In this document: one piece after another, positions 40,171 through 52,226 of the stretch
Layout of the letters: every line of letters begins with the position of its first letter
Numbering within the stretch: position 1 is the first letter of the stretch
Assembly (NCBI GenBank): GCA_030374765.1
Contig: JARGXX010000113.1
Span: 868,001 to 932,000, forward strand
Origin: Agarophyton chilense
Lineage: Eukaryota; Rhodophyta; Florideophyceae; Gracilariales; Gracilariaceae
Direction of reading: 5' to 3'
Length of the DNA stretch: 64,000 nt
Position numbers and translations under genes: made by a program
Notes under the pieces: model-generated
Databases searched by the model: none
The model's input: only the letters and a program-made list of their open reading frames with translations
What the model was told of the DNA's origin: nothing

Positions 40171-42300
40171 ATGTCACGACTACCGTCGGAAGCGGAACCC
40201 GCGATCACGCGGAACCGTTCCGTCAATGACGTGGTGCCTGCGGACCATGGAAGGATTCCCCCGCCGTTACCTCAAGCCGCTCCGAAAGGCAAGAGTAAGG
40301 GGTCGAACTCCTCCAAAAACAACAAGCTTCCGCCTAAGGCGTCGAAGAATGGACCCAATTCTGGTGCTGGACCGGCCCCTGCCGTGGATGACCCGGCTCC
40401 TGCCCACGAAAAGGCCCAGAAAAACGAGTTCCACATCGACACCACCTCAAGTGTGAGGCAGCAGATCCGCGTAATGCGGGAAGCGCACAATGCCTTCGTG
40501 GAAGAGTTCGAAGCCCTGCGTTCCAGGTGTGATGGCTCTTCTATGAAGGAAGTGGTTGACGACCTCCGCTTGTCACGGGCGGACGTCAACACCCTTTTGG
40601 AATGTTTTGGTGGTCCCGCCGCTTACGTGGAAGGTGTCGAGACCCGATTCAATCGTGTTAGCGCCCGTCTCCAGACGTTAGAGCAAACCATCTTGATGGA
40701 AGACGTCCCGGAGAAGCCGGTTGCTGTGTCGCACCAAGCGAAACACGAGAGGAAAAGGGACGATACCCGCCGTCGGCGTGGAAAGCGTGACAGCGATGAC
40801 TCGGACTCGTCGAACTCCTCACGGTCGTCGCGTGGCTCTCACCATTCAAATGGGTCGGACTCGTCAGATTCGTCTTCTGACGATGGCCATCGCAGGCGTT
40901 CATCCCGTTCTAAACGGTCGTCTGCCACCCAAGGTGTGATCCGCGCCCGCGAGAAGGGAAGGAAACACTCCGGGTTGAAGGAGCTGAAATGCACCAACCC
41001 CCTGTACAAGAAGTTGGTTTCTTACCGATACTCTCGGCTAGGGAACTCCTCTTTGGATCGCACGCCCCGTGCCACGGGTAGAGTGAAGGATTGCATAAAG
41101 CGTATGCAACTGTCCCTCAGGAACCAGAGCTTTTCTGGAGAAGACCCCATTTTGGTGTTGGATTTCCTTGCGAGGTTCGTCGCCGAAGCGGATATTCTCG
41201 GTATGACCGAAGGACAGGCGTTTATTGCGCTCCCGTACTTTATGAAAAGCCTCGCCGAGGATCAATACAACTCTGTAAGAGGTTCGTCTAGAGCCTCCGA
41301 AGGAGGGGTAACCTGCTGGCCAGAAGCAGTACAATACCTCTTGAGGTCCTACGCCACTAATCACGCGATTCAGTCGGCCATTCTCGCTCTTCGCGATACG
41401 CGCCAGAAGTCTGGAGAAACGGAAACCGAATTCTCGGTGCGCCTGAACAAGGCTTTCCACCGTAGTGGGAACGTACACTCCACCGGAGAGCGCTGCACCA
41501 TGTTCATCGATGGACTGGACCCCGCTATCCGAACACTCGTGGCCCGTTACCGGGAAGACCGAAGGAGGACCACGTATCTGGAGTTGGTCCAACACGCGCA
41601 AGCGGAAGGTGACTCTTTAAGAGCTCGTGCCCCCGGACACAGGTCGCGAACCGCCAAGGCGTTGGTGATGGAAACAAAGTCGCCATCCCTATCGCTGGTT
41701 GCGATGGAGCGCCTCCAACAGGAGTACGACAACGTACACTTCGCCCGAAGCGATATCCATTCGGTCCCGACAACCGAACTACCGTCTACGACGGACGACT
41801 CATATGACACGGCCCAGGATGGACCTCTGCTGTACGCAGACTCTCCCCGTGTTCACGGACCTCGCATCCCGTATTCAAACGGTGCGCTCCGACAGAGTCG
41901 CCCTGGATGGAAGGATACCCGCCAAGCGGTGAAGTTCACGGATGCTCTCTCCGGTTTGCAGCCCTCACGCCCGGGACTCATATGCCACATATGCTACGAA
42001 CACGGTCACATTTCACCGGACTGTATCCTCACCATGAGGGAAGTAGCCCGAGTAATCGGTAATTATGAGGCGTTGACCCCAGTGGAAAAGCGGATTGTTC
42101 CGATGACGCCGTATCTTCGAGCGAAGATCGATTTTCCACGGAGTATTCCGGAGGCGAAACCGCGCAATGCGTTGCTTTACCCTGCCGAGCAGGCTCCCGA
42201 CCACCGCCCTGTTCCTTCAAACCCCGCCGCTGGCGCCCCATTGCTAGTGGTTCAGGATTCTGAGGCCCCGCCCCAGGCGGATGGGACTCAGGAAAACTGA
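40171..42300 (+). CDS. Element E gag polyprotein
   Basis: About 709 residues from the ATG at 40,171 (MSRLPSEAEP). An in-frame ATG at 40,108 exists, but the later one better matches the start of B. A charged N-terminal part with a Ser/Asp/Arg-rich stretch is followed by the capsid-like region SFSGEDPILVLDFLARF and the same SEGGVTCWPEAVQYLLRSYA segment as B. A CCHC knuckle CHICYEHGHISPDC lies near 41,983. The frame is whole. Confidence 0.9.
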   Translation: MSRLPSEAEPAITRNRSVNDVVPADHGRIPPPLPQAAPKGKSKGSNSSKNNKLPPKASKNGPNSGAGPAPAVDDPAPAHEKAQKNEFHIDTTSSVRQQIRVMREAHNAFVEEFEALRSRCDGSSMKEVVDDLRLSRADVNTLLECFGGPAAYVEGVETRFNRVSARLQTLEQTILMEDVPEKPVAVSHQAKHERKRDDTRRRRGKRDSDDSDSSNSSRSSRGSHHSNGSDSSDSSSDDGHRRRSSRSKRSSATQGVIRAREKGRKHSGLKELKCTNPLYKKLVSYRYSRLGNSSLDRTPRATGRVKDCIKRMQLSLRNQSFSGEDPILVLDFLARFVAEADILGMTEGQAFIALPYFMKSLAEDQYNSVRGSSRASEGGVTCWPEAVQYLLRSYATNHAIQSAILALRDTRQKSGETETEFSVRLNKAFHRSGNVHSTGERCTMFIDGLDPAIRTLVARYREDRRRTTYLELVQHAQAEGDSLRARAPGHRSRTAKALVMETKSPSLSLVAMERLQQEYDNVHFARSDIHSVPTTELPSTTDDSYDTAQDGPLLYADSPRVHGPRIPYSNGALRQSRPGWKDTRQAVKFTDALSGLQPSRPGLICHICYEHGHISPDCILTMREVARVIGNYEALTPVEKRIVPMTPYLRAKIDFPRSIPEAKPRNALLYPAEQAPDHRPVPSNPAAGAPLLVVQDSEAPPQADGTQEN

Positions 42301-42325
42301 TTTGGGGAGTCTCCCCTTCGGGAGA
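42291..42325 (+). promoter_or_regulatory. Element E -1 frameshift signal
   Basis: GGAAAAC (42,291-42,297), then the gag stop TGA. Twelve bases later comes a perfect 6-bp stem with a tetraloop, TCTCCC-CTTC-GGGAGA (42,310-42,325). The pol frame is -1 to gag. Counterpart of the element B signal. Confidence 0.65.
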
Positions 42326-42338
42326 GGCGTCCCCAACA

Positions 42339-45300
42339 GTGAGGTTGACGACGCTCGAGGCGTCCCCGCCTCGCTCCCCGGTCACAATCCTCACGAGAAA
42401 ACAGGCCGTCTCAGACGTGGACTCTGAACACTTTGGTGTTCTACGTCGACCGTGGAAACGTGTTCTTAACCGCCGGTTCCCGGATAGAGTCTTAGTAATG
42501 GCCAAGCGCAATTACAAGGTGTATGACGACCTTGGCCTTTCTACCCAGTTTACGGTTCGAGTCCTTACTGTTTTGGACCCAGGTGCTGGTCCGAATTTCA
42601 TCCTGGAGTCGCTGCTGCCCCCGCCCTTGCGGTCTCAGATCCGCCTTGGCGTGGCGCCCGACGTCGCGGACGCGAATAACAACCCGTTGTCAACGGTTGG
42701 AACCGTCGCTCTCGTCGTTTGCTTGGGCTCCTTCGTGGTGAAACTCGACTTTATTGTATGCCGGAAATTGGCTGCCCCCATCATCTTGAGATGTGACTTC
42801 TGTGACAGATTCGTTGACGCCATAAGCCCCCTTAAAAGCGTGTTGAGATGGAAGACGGCTCGTCGGTCCCGATTGTCCGTCGTCCGCTGCGGCGTGCCTC
42901 CAAGAAGCACGTACCGCTCCCTGCCGCGCAGGAACCTCCACCCGCTTCTCGGGAGTCTACCAAGCTCCGCGTGGCTGCGTCTGTCCGAATCCCGCCAGAG
43001 TCCCAAGTATGGGTGCGTGTCATTTCCCGTCAACACGGTTTACTAGTCATTCAGCCTCTCTCATCTCTGTACGATGGATATCAACTCGCCGTGGCGAGTG
43101 GAGTCGCGCAGATTGTCCCAGACAAGCCGTTCACCGTGCTCGTTGCCAATCTGGGCTCCACCCCCCAGTCACTGGTAAAAAACCAAGTTATTGGATCGGT
43201 AATGCCTCACCCCACCACGATAGTCCCCACTAGGCTGACCGCTGCCGAAGTCCTCGGTCTCGTTCACTCTAAGGAGGGGGAGGAAGCTGCCGTCCAATCA
43301 CCGAATGATTCGGAATCGCAACCTGCCGAAACAGAAAAGAAGCCCGTTCCGACGAGTTACGACCGGGTAGACCCCGTGAAAGAAGTCGAGAAACTCGACC
43401 TCGGTCATGTACCGGAGTCACACCGTGAAAGTCTGCGTGAGATGTTACAGGAGTTTACCACAATGTGGGATGGCTCTCTTGGTGAGATAAATACAACGGA
43501 ACACCGGATAGATTTATTGCCGAACACCCGACCGGTGGCTCAACACCCTTACAGGGCAGGCCCCAAGGCTCGAGAAGAGGAACAGTTCCAAGTGGACAAA
43601 ATGCTCCGAGCTGGAGTGATCGAACCGGCTCAGTCGCCGTGAGCATCCCCAGTGGTACTGGCTCCGAAACCCGATGGGTCCTGGCGTTTTTGCATCAACT
43701 ACCGTCGCTTGAATGATGTTACCGTCAAGGACGTGTATCCGATCCCAGGAATGAATGAGTACATCGACTCTCTCGGCACTGCTACCGTGTTCACGGCTTT
43801 GGACGCCAATTGGGGATATTGGCAGGTTCCCGTTAGGAAGGAGGACCAAGATAAGACTGCGTTTGTCTGTCACTCGGGACTCTACCGTTTCAAACGGATG
43901 CCTTTTGGTCTAACCAATGCTCCCGCTACCTTTCAGCGTGCTATCGACATTTTGTTGGCCCGCTTTAAGTGGCGTACTTGCCTCGTCTATTTGGACGATA
44001 TCATTGTATTCTCAGACAATCTGGATGACCATCTCACCCATGTCAGGGACATAATGACCACGCTACGTGATGCTGGAATAACCCTCAAACAGAGGAAATG
44101 TGAGTTCTTTACCGATACTGTGAAGTATCTCGGGCACATTATCCGTCCTGGACGTGTAATGATCGAGGAAGCTCGAGTGAGGTCCCTTCGCAAGGCGAAA
44201 GAACCCGCTACCCAGACAGAACTGCGCTCCTTTCTAGGATTGGTCAACGTCTACCAACGGTTTATCCCTAACTTCGCTAACATCGCTGCCCCCTTGAACA
44301 CGCTTCTGCGGAAAGGTCAACCACCTAAACTGGACCCCTTTACGTCCGCCCAGACGGATGCTTTTAACTCCCTTAGGGAGGCTGTCACATCAGCACCGAT
44401 TCTATCGTTACCGAAACCCAAACTACCGTTTTCCGTGGACACGGACTCTAGCGACTACCAGGTAGGCTGTGCGCTCTTTCAAACTACTCCCGAAGGAGAA
44501 CGCAAACCCATTGGGTACTGGTCACGCTCGCTCAATGTCCACGAGCGGAACTACTCCGTGTCGGAGAAGGAGTGCCTCGCAGTTGTGTGGGCCCTCTCTA
44601 CACTCCGCCCCTACCTCATGGGTGTGCACTTTACCGTGTACACGGATCACTCATCTCTACGATGGCTCATGACCATCTCGGAGCCGTCAGGCCGCTTAAT
44701 GCGTTGGAGACTCCGCCTCGCGGAATATGACTTTGAAGTGATCTACAAGAAGGGCACTCAGAACGCGCAAGCGGACGCGCTCTCGCGTTTACCCACGAAT
44801 GGGGAAGCTCTAGCCGTCGATGACGAGGATTTACCTTGCTTCGTCGTAGACGATGGAACACCGGGAAACCCGGATTGGTTACACGATAAATGGAACGAAA
44901 GCCCGGAATCGGACGATGATATTGACGCATTGCTCGTCTCGGACGATTCAAAGAAACCCCCGACGGGTGATTTTGTACCGATACCCCAGGAGGAGATGGT
45001 CAGAGAACAGCAGGGTGACCCCTTCTGTACGAAGATTCGCGCCTGGCTTAATGGCGGTGCACAACTCCCTTTCGAGGTGAACGATCTTGGATACCTCGTC
45101 AGGACGGTTCAGTCATCCCCACAAGTCGTGGTGCCGCATACTCTACAGTCTAGAGTTTTGCATCTATCGCACTATGCGAAACTTGGTGGACACGCCGGTG
45201 GACGGAAGCTCTACCTCACTTTGCGAAGGAATTTCTACTGGCCCGCCATGGCGGTGGATTGTTACGCAACGGTGCGGTTTTGTACCGAATGTGCTAAGAA

Positions 45301-47296
45301 TCGGGTGAAACTTCGCAAGTACTCAACGAAGTTGAAACTATTCCCGGCACGGGCTCCTCTCGAGTTTGTTGCCATTGACATCCTCGGTAAGCTCCTCACC
45401 ACACGACGTGGGCATACGTTTTTACTCGTTATCACGGATCGTTTCTCAAAACTGGTTCGGACCGTACCTTTACGGAAGAAATCCGCTTTCAGGGTTGCAC
45501 AAGCATTTGTAACCCATTGGGTATTCGTCTACAGCCCGCCGGTTAATCTTCTATCCGATAACGGAAAACAGTTCGCATCGCGATTCTTCGAGGACGTGTG
45601 CAGGATTCTTGACATCAAGAACCTGTTCACCACGACCTATCACCCCCAGTGTAATGGGCAAGTGGAGCGGTTTAACCGAACGCTATTAGCGTCTCTCCGT
45701 TCTTACGCGGCCGACCACCCAAAGACATGGGATTTATATACCGACGCCTTGACGTTCGCGTACAATACGCAGGTACACCGTACTACGGGCTTGACTCTAT
45801 TCGAACTGTTCTTGTCCCGCCCTCCGCCCGCTGTCCCGTTAGAACCCCAGCCCACGCTGGATGCGTTCCCTTCCGTGAAGGATTATGGCCACAGGTGGAA
45901 AGAGTGGCTTACGAAGCTGATCCCGGTCGCCCGAAGCTCGATGGCTCGTGCCCAAGCCGCTTACAAGCGTGATTTCGACTCTCGCGTACGCGGTAAGGCC
46001 CCGCCAATCAAAGCCGGTGACTTCGTCTTCGTCCGTAAGGAGTACTGGAACCCTGAAAAGGAAAAGAAGCACAAGCTTTCTTCCGTCGCGGACGGTCCTT
46101 ACAAGGTCATTTCGGTGAAAGACGACACCATCGTGGTGGAAATTGTCGACGCTCATGAGCGGATCTCCCGCGACCGCGTTGTACTCGCCCCGCCACCGAC
46201 GTTGGAAGTAACCGAAATGGGTCAACAATCCCTCTCTGAGGATGATGGTGCTCGGCACACAACAGTGGCTCAGCCAACTGCCGTGGTTTCCAGACCTTCT
46301 GCGTTACCACACCCTACCCGGGGACTCTCTGACTTGCCGATCTTATCGGACCAAGGCCAGAATGGCCTCTCTTCTCTCACGCCACGGTGCGGTGTCTACC
46401 CCGGCCCGTTGGGCGTTTCAACCACTCCCCATGCCGCTCCGTCTCAGGAGGGGGAGGAGGCTCATAACTCTCGTCGAGAGACGGAAACCGCTTCGTCGCG
46501 TCATGACAACCGTGGTGCACGGACTCCTGGACACACCAGCAAGAACAACGGTGATCCGGACGTCCCGTCTACCGACGTGCCATCTCCGCATTTGCGCGCT
46601 ACAGCCGTTGCTGAACCCTCTATGGGAAGCGCCACCGCATCTGCGTCTGATCGCACTCCCCACGGGGACTCTACTCGACAGGACGCACCACGTAGTGGAA
46701 ACTCTCTCGCCGAAGCGAAACCGAAATCGTCGCAGGATGCTGTTCGCCCTCGCGATACTGGACCGGCTATGCCGTTGAGCGTTGACCCGCAGCCCGTGGG
46801 TCACGGTTCGTCGACACCAGCTACGCTGGAAAACTTAGAGCACGCCCTCGCAGGCCCCTCTAGGCCAAATCGATCGGAAGTGGTCCCTCGAACTGTACGG
46901 CAGGACACACCGGCTAAGCCGGGCAAGCACACCGTAGCAGACGGGAGATTCACACCCAACACGCTTGATGCTGGTTCAGAACCCGCGCGCAGTGGCGGAC
47001 GCACTCCGAGTGTCTCAGTTGACCCCGACCGCGTTGTCGAAGGCGCACCGGTCACCCCGGAGAATGTGCCCGTCAAGGACGGAAGCACCTCGTCCCCGAG
47101 TGAAGTTGAACCCTCGAAAGGGATAGTTGAGGACGAACTCGCTCCCCGCAGGGGTTCCTCGCCGCGCACTTCGCCGCCCGTTGGTGAGGAAGGCACGGTT
47201 GACCCGGAGTTGCACGCCCGTCGCGGTACTTTGTCGCCCAAGCGAGCAGACATACCGGCAGCGCCGTTGCACACGCCCTCACATGAGGAGGCGTAA
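42339..47296 (+). mobile_element. Element E pol region
   Basis: Protease-like region near 42,575 (LDPGAGPN, matching LDTGAAPN in B). RT has CINYRRLND near 43,690 and YLDDIIVFSDN near 43,985. RNase H has VDTDSS near 44,440 and SEKECLAVVW near 44,560. The integrase core has DNGKQFASRFF and YHPQCNGQVERFNRT near 45,560-45,680, followed by an RKEYWNPEKEKKHKLS segment near 46,030. A long Pro/Ser/Thr-rich extension (about 46,250-47,290) follows integrase, longer than in B. Broken in about three places. Confidence 0.9.
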
Positions 47297-47819
47297 CGCA
47301 GCACGGCGCGGAGTACTCCCAGCCATCAGCCGGACGTGTCACGTGACCAGACGACACCCGGCTCAGGAGATACGCCAATCAACGCCCAAGGCGGCTCACC
47401 CGGCAAGGCACGACGCCCCGTGATGAAACCGCCTCCCGCGTCAAGTCCAGCACCGTCGCGACGGATTTCACCCCGACGACTCGCGGAATGCGACTGCGAA
47501 ACCCAGCCTTGGGATGAGTCCGCGTTCCTCCGAAGGGTGGCCTCTGCACGAGAACTCTCGGAAAGCATTCCGACCCAAAAACTGGTAGAATTGCCCCACG
47601 GGAAGGCCTCCGGCCGAAGCCGTCGAACTGACGCACTTCGTCATGACGCCTTGGCGGAAGCAACCCGCCAAGCGGCCAAGGCATCCCGGAACCCGGTTCG
47701 TTCCCCTACCCAGGGCATGGAAAGGCAACGCCAACCCATGGACCCCTCGGGGGAAGGGCACAGTAGCCCACACGCACCTGCGGACGTACACCGGTTTGGT
47801 CCGGTGACGCGTACACCGC

Positions 47820-48010
47820 AACGGCGGGAAGTCTACGAGAAGGAGTTCGTGGTCGACCACATAGTGGAGCACTCATACCATCCGGATGGTTATATTCAAT
47901 ACCTTGTCCGTTGGTACGGTTTAGGGCCCGGCCCGAATGGGATTCGGATGAGCCGATGGAACATCTCCCACGTTCGAAGGTGGTGTCATATCACCGCAGA
48001 ATGCGGACGG
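47820..48010 (+). mobile_element. Element E chromodomain
   Basis: EFVVDHIVEHSYHPDGYIQYLVRWYGL followed by a partly preserved W...I/E-HL-like end. Placed as in element B. Confidence 0.75.
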
Positions 48011-48227
48011 GAATCCCGGCATCGGTTGTTAAAGCCCAGGTGGGATAACACCCACCTCGGTGGAATAGAAAAGAGAAGTAGGTTTGCTTGAGAACAGGCT
48101 GGTGAAGGAAGGTTTTGGGTTCCACAAGTCACTTGGTTTTTATTCGAAGCTATCGATGGAATACCGAGCACTCGGGATACTACTCTAAGTCACAAGGGAA
48201 AACTCCCCATCGGGATCGCGTGCCCCG

Positions 48228-50637
48228 TCACGGGTTCGGCTCACCGCCCCCGGGTTGGTTACCTCCCTGGAGGTGGGTGATCAAGGCCTCGCGCATCGCG
48301 GCAACATCGCCACTCGCTGCGTTGGTCCCCAGCCCCACCTGTCGCAGGAACTGGAAGATCACGGCAGCTTGACCCGCCGGAGCGGAGCTCGCATCGCCTG
48401 GGGCGGACGCCCCACCACTTGGGAGATTCACCGGTGGAACCGGAGGTGGTCCAGCTACCGCGTACTCCGACCCAGCCCCCGCGGGGTTATCCAAATCCAC
48501 GTAAGGCGTGGCTGGCGTCCCCGCGTTCTAGGGACCTTCCGCTTCGGATCCCTCGACCTCCGCCTCGGCGTACGCTTCCCCGTCGTCGGGTTCGTTGTCC
48601 ACCATTGGATCGTCGCCGTCGTAGATGTGGTAGTATTCATTTGCGTCCACGAAACCGATCGGATGCCCCTCTGGGATATGGCGTGGTGCAAACCGGAGTT
48701 CGTTCGCTTCCTCCGCGGAGATTTCGTGCCCTTTCCAAGGGTCAAAGTATACGAAATCACCTCCCAAGGGAGTACGCCTTCCTGGTGACAGGTCCTGACC
48801 CCGGCTACCCACGGTGCGCCCGCTTTATTCAATCGGAACGGTGGTCCAGTCCAACTGGTCGATGTAATCGAGAAGACCCGCCACTTCTTCGGCGTTGGTT
48901 ACTCCACCAAGTGGGATGCTCAGGTCCAGGCTGCGAATCGCGGACCTCAACCGGAACGGGAGGAACCACAGTCTGTACTGGTCATACACCTCCCAGAGGA
49001 TGAACACCGCCGCGCGGACTGCCCATTCGGTAATCCCCACGGACCACAGTCCGGACTCGGGATCCTCGATGAGGTACGTCAGTGTTCTCGGAATGCTAGT
49101 TCAGTGGTCAAAAAAGGACGAATTGAAATGACCGAAAAACCCGTGAATTTATCCAAATTTGGAGGTGTTAATTTCCGAAAATATTTTCATTCGTTCATTA
49201 GTGCTAGTTTGTATGGGAAGGAAAACTAGCACATATCTGCAGTTTTTCTAGTTTTGATGGAGGTAAAACTAGCCTGAATCTTTCTGTCGCCGCAGTTTAA
49301 AGGTAAAAGTAGAGAAGTGGTGCAGGAGCAGATTCAATCTTTGTGCGCTCTAGATTGACAGATTAGTACAAACAACCGGTCCCAAAATGGACCTCAAAAT
49401 AGAAATTGAACATTTAGTACCATCCATATTAATCGCAATAGAATCGCAGCCCGACCTGGCAGACCTCACGTGCCTTGCATTCTATATTATTCTCCACCGC
49501 CCTCCCCTGTCACGTGCCTTTTGTGCGCCATACTATCTCTCCGTCTACGCCCCCTACCAACTTCTTTCCCACCACCTCTCCTCCACCCACCATGCCTTCC
49601 TGCTGCTTCAACGGTTGCTCCTTCTTCGCCCGAGAAATCCCCGCCCTCCAGCGGCACCAGAGAAGGTGCCCTCATCGCCTCTCCGCCAACAAGCGCTTCC
49701 TCTCCCCTGGCGGAAATGAACCCAACTTCCCCCCCCCGCACAAAACGCCACAAGTCCACCTCACAACTCCCCCCTCATCCTCCTCCCTCACATCGCCCTT
49801 CCGACAACGTCCCTCTCGCACACCATGACTCCTACCTCCAAGACCAGCTCTCTCTCTCCCTCCACACCCAGGACGCCATCCACGTCGCCACTGCCCCTCT
49901 CGGTTCCCCCTCCTCTCTCGCTCTCTCCCCCCTCCCTCCTTCCACCCCCCCCCTCGACAACCCCCACCTGGAGAAAATGGTCGTCTACATCTCCTCCACG
50001 AGAGTGTTTCCAAACCCGCCAGGCGGTCGACGTAACCAATCTCACCTTGAGTGCGGTAAAGCCGAATGTCGGTGCCGAGACCATCGGGGATGGGATATTC
50101 GAAAGGAGCCCGGCGAAGCCGTTGATGGCCAACAAGGACGAAGGCCGCATGAGCGGAAGCCGAGGTTTCACTACCCCGGCGCGCCACAGCGTGGACCGGA
50201 ACCGCTACGCGGCGTCGCCAATCCAACGAAGTTGTCGCCACGGCCGGAATATCGCCCGCCAGCATCCCGTTTCCATCGGTGTACATCGCTATGAGCGCTT
50301 CGGTTAACACCGCAATCGGGTGGAACCACGGCGCAAGCCGGAGAATGGACGCATGATGCCCAGGATGGCGCCCGACAAGCATGTCGTATGGCGGCCACCC
50401 TCTCGGGGGGGACATTCCGTACGGAGCAGCAGCCGCGTTCGCGAGAGGAATTTGCGGCGCAGCCGATGACGCGCTTTGCGGAAGCGGACTGGACCGGAAG
50501 CCGGAGAAGTACCGCGCAGGGAGACGGTTGGGTTGATTGTTTTGGTTGCTCATCGGTGAGCGAAGAGGCCGGATGACCGGAAGAGGAGACCGGCGAAGCG
50601 AAAGACGATGCCGAGAAATCGGAGGACTGGCACGCAA
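48228..50637 (-). mobile_element. Element E antisense ORF region, interrupted
   Basis: Minus-strand sequence related to the 618-residue antisense protein of B. The right part (about 49,990-50,600) has YFSG, the shared LAPWFHP, and RLYRTQGEIGYVDRLAG. The left part (about 48,530-49,095) has DPESGLW...W, then EVYDQYRLWFLPFRLR and GDFVYFDPWKGHEISA. About 95 residues of the middle are missing and replaced by a DNA-transposon fragment. Fossil version of a conserved opposite-strand gene. Confidence 0.75.
49098..49988 (+). mobile_element. CACTA/Plavaka-like DNA transposon, 5'-end fragment
   Basis: Begins around CAGTGGTCAAAA (49,107), a CACTA-type terminus. It is followed by several copies of a ctagtt/aactag subterminal motif (49,206-49,275) in both directions, as CACTA elements have. 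A coding start at 49,592 gives MPSCCFNGCSFFAREI, a single C2HC-type finger (CxxxxC, H-x4-C, residues 5-26), then Ser/Pro-rich low complexity (frame shifts near 49,740-49,830). N-terminal fingers of this kind open many Plavaka-like transposases. No transposase core or right terminus is present, so this is a stranded 5' end. Inserted within the antisense ORF region of element E, with loss of host sequence. Confidence 0.5.
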
Positions 50638-50810
50638 GGATGCGGATTCGGTTGAGATGGAACGTTGAGAACGGTTGTTGCCAGGAGACTGGAGTTTTGC
50701 CGCACTGCGTTTGTTGGCATCGGATGAAGTGGATCCCAGCGAGCTGGTTGCACTCTAATGCATTCGTCTCGGCGCGTCGCCCACTATCGCGGATGTCGTA
50801 CTCGCGCCTC

Positions 50811-50822
50811 AGGAGGGGGATA
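50811..50822 (+). promoter_or_regulatory. Element E polypurine tract
   Basis: aggagggggata immediately precedes the 3' LTR. Confidence 0.8.
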
Positions 50823-51616
50823 TGAAGTGCCACCCTCGTGAGTGCCGTTTGCCAGGACTTGGTTGATTTTCCGCCTCGGGCGATACTTGTGAGATCTATG
50901 AGTAATACCGCTTCTAGCGGGCTGGCGTAGCCAGGTGTATACGCGTTGTACGCGAAGTGCACCGGCGGCCGTGCGCCGTGGCCCCGATTCGGGTGTGACT
51001 TACCCACGTGTACCACGGGTGGCCCAGGACAGGTTGGCACAGCATAGCTGGATATTTCTCTATTTATTTAGCTTTATTACACTAGGTTAGGGGGCTCTTT
51101 ACAGTATTCTACACTATATAGTGCCAGGGCGATCTCGCCCTGACACTCAGTAAACCTCCCCAACCAGGGTTCTTGGCTCTAAGTCTTTCTCCGCTTTCGC
51201 GAGTCTTCCACACTCTACGGAGCTGAAGCCGCGTTACTAACGGTAGAGTTATCCACCCTGCGTCAACAGGAGACTCACCGCTGTTAGCGTGTATATCTTT
51301 CATACCCCTGCCGTGTTCTCGCCCCAGTATTGGGTTTGCTACATATTTCTTTTGGCTCTCGTGGCCCATGCCCCCGATCGCCCCCACTGGGTGGTCCCCC
51401 CTTTATCACTTGCCCACTCCCGTGGAGTACAGCTCATACCTGGTCTGCTCCCTTCTAGCATCCCGCACTCTCCCCGCTTGGTGTGCCGGTGAACGTCGGC
51501 CTTACACCCCGACTTAGTCGTGTTCACTCCGGAGAGGCTCCGTCGCCGTGCTACCCTCCTTGGAGGAAAACTCGGACATCTTCGTGTGTTTCCGCCGCCC
51601 TTGGCGTTGAACTAGA
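50823..51616 (+). repeat. Element E 3' LTR
   Basis: 794 bp, about 97.7% identical to the 5' LTR by eye, followed by the target duplicate ATCAA. Confidence 0.95.
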
Positions 51617-51621
51617 ATCAA

Positions 51622-52226
51622 AGGGGGAGGATTTTCTTGTTGACATCAGACAGGCGATGGAAGGGATTGTCGTCGATTCTGGCAATGAATCTGGCTTGGA
51701 GTCCGACGATGGAGATGAGTTAATTTCGAGCCTTGCGAAGAAGGCTTTGAATTCGAATCGACAGAAGGCGAAAAAGAAGTTCTGGGTTTCTTTCGCTAGC
51801 AAACCGTTTGCTGAACAATACATTTCGGTTGAAAGTCTTGAAGGGGAAGATATGCTCTGCAAAGACCTGACGAATTATCCGACGGTATCTGCGTGAATTG
51901 AAGCTCGTCATTTGACGGGCATTTGGAACCGCAGGGAACCTGCAACACTAGCTCGGGTTATTGACTGCCTCATGATCTCGTTGGGCGTTATGCGCGCTAA
52001 AAATGAGTTGGAAGTGGAGTTGGCAATTCGTAGGTTGGCGGCAGTGAAAATGGTTGATAAGACTGGCAGCTGGGAAGCGGCCAGAGAACTCGAAGAGGAG
52101 CACAACGATTTGATAAGCGAGTCAATGAAGCGAAAGCTTCACAAGTCGGCGAAACTTCGTAAGGAGTTTAAGAAGGATAATTCTGCCTTGCACACACACA
52201 ACGACAACAACAACGACAATTTTTAA
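51622..52226 (+). mobile_element. YR element gag-like region, right part
   Basis: Resumes after the target duplicate of element E. It has an acidic stretch (SGNESGLESDDGDEL), a WVSFASKPFAEQYISVE segment, then a charged helical region rich in Lys/Glu ending in an Asn/Asp run. No zinc knuckle was seen. Fossil. Confidence 0.5.

Larger units (their letters stand above)
39217..51616 (+). mobile_element. Element E, Ty3/gypsy retrotransposon with antisense ORF
   Basis: 12.4-kb element with two 794-bp LTRs and a 5-bp target duplication ATCAA (39,212-39,216 and 51,617-51,621). Same plan as element B: LTR, primer site, gag, -1 frameshift signal, pol, chromodomain, opposite-strand ORF, polypurine tract, LTR. 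By eye the LTRs differ at about 18 of 794 sites (2.3%), so it is somewhat older than B. gag looks whole; pol is broken in about three places. The antisense ORF is disrupted, chiefly by a DNA-transposon fragment. Inserted in the gag-like region of the YR element. Confidence 0.95.
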
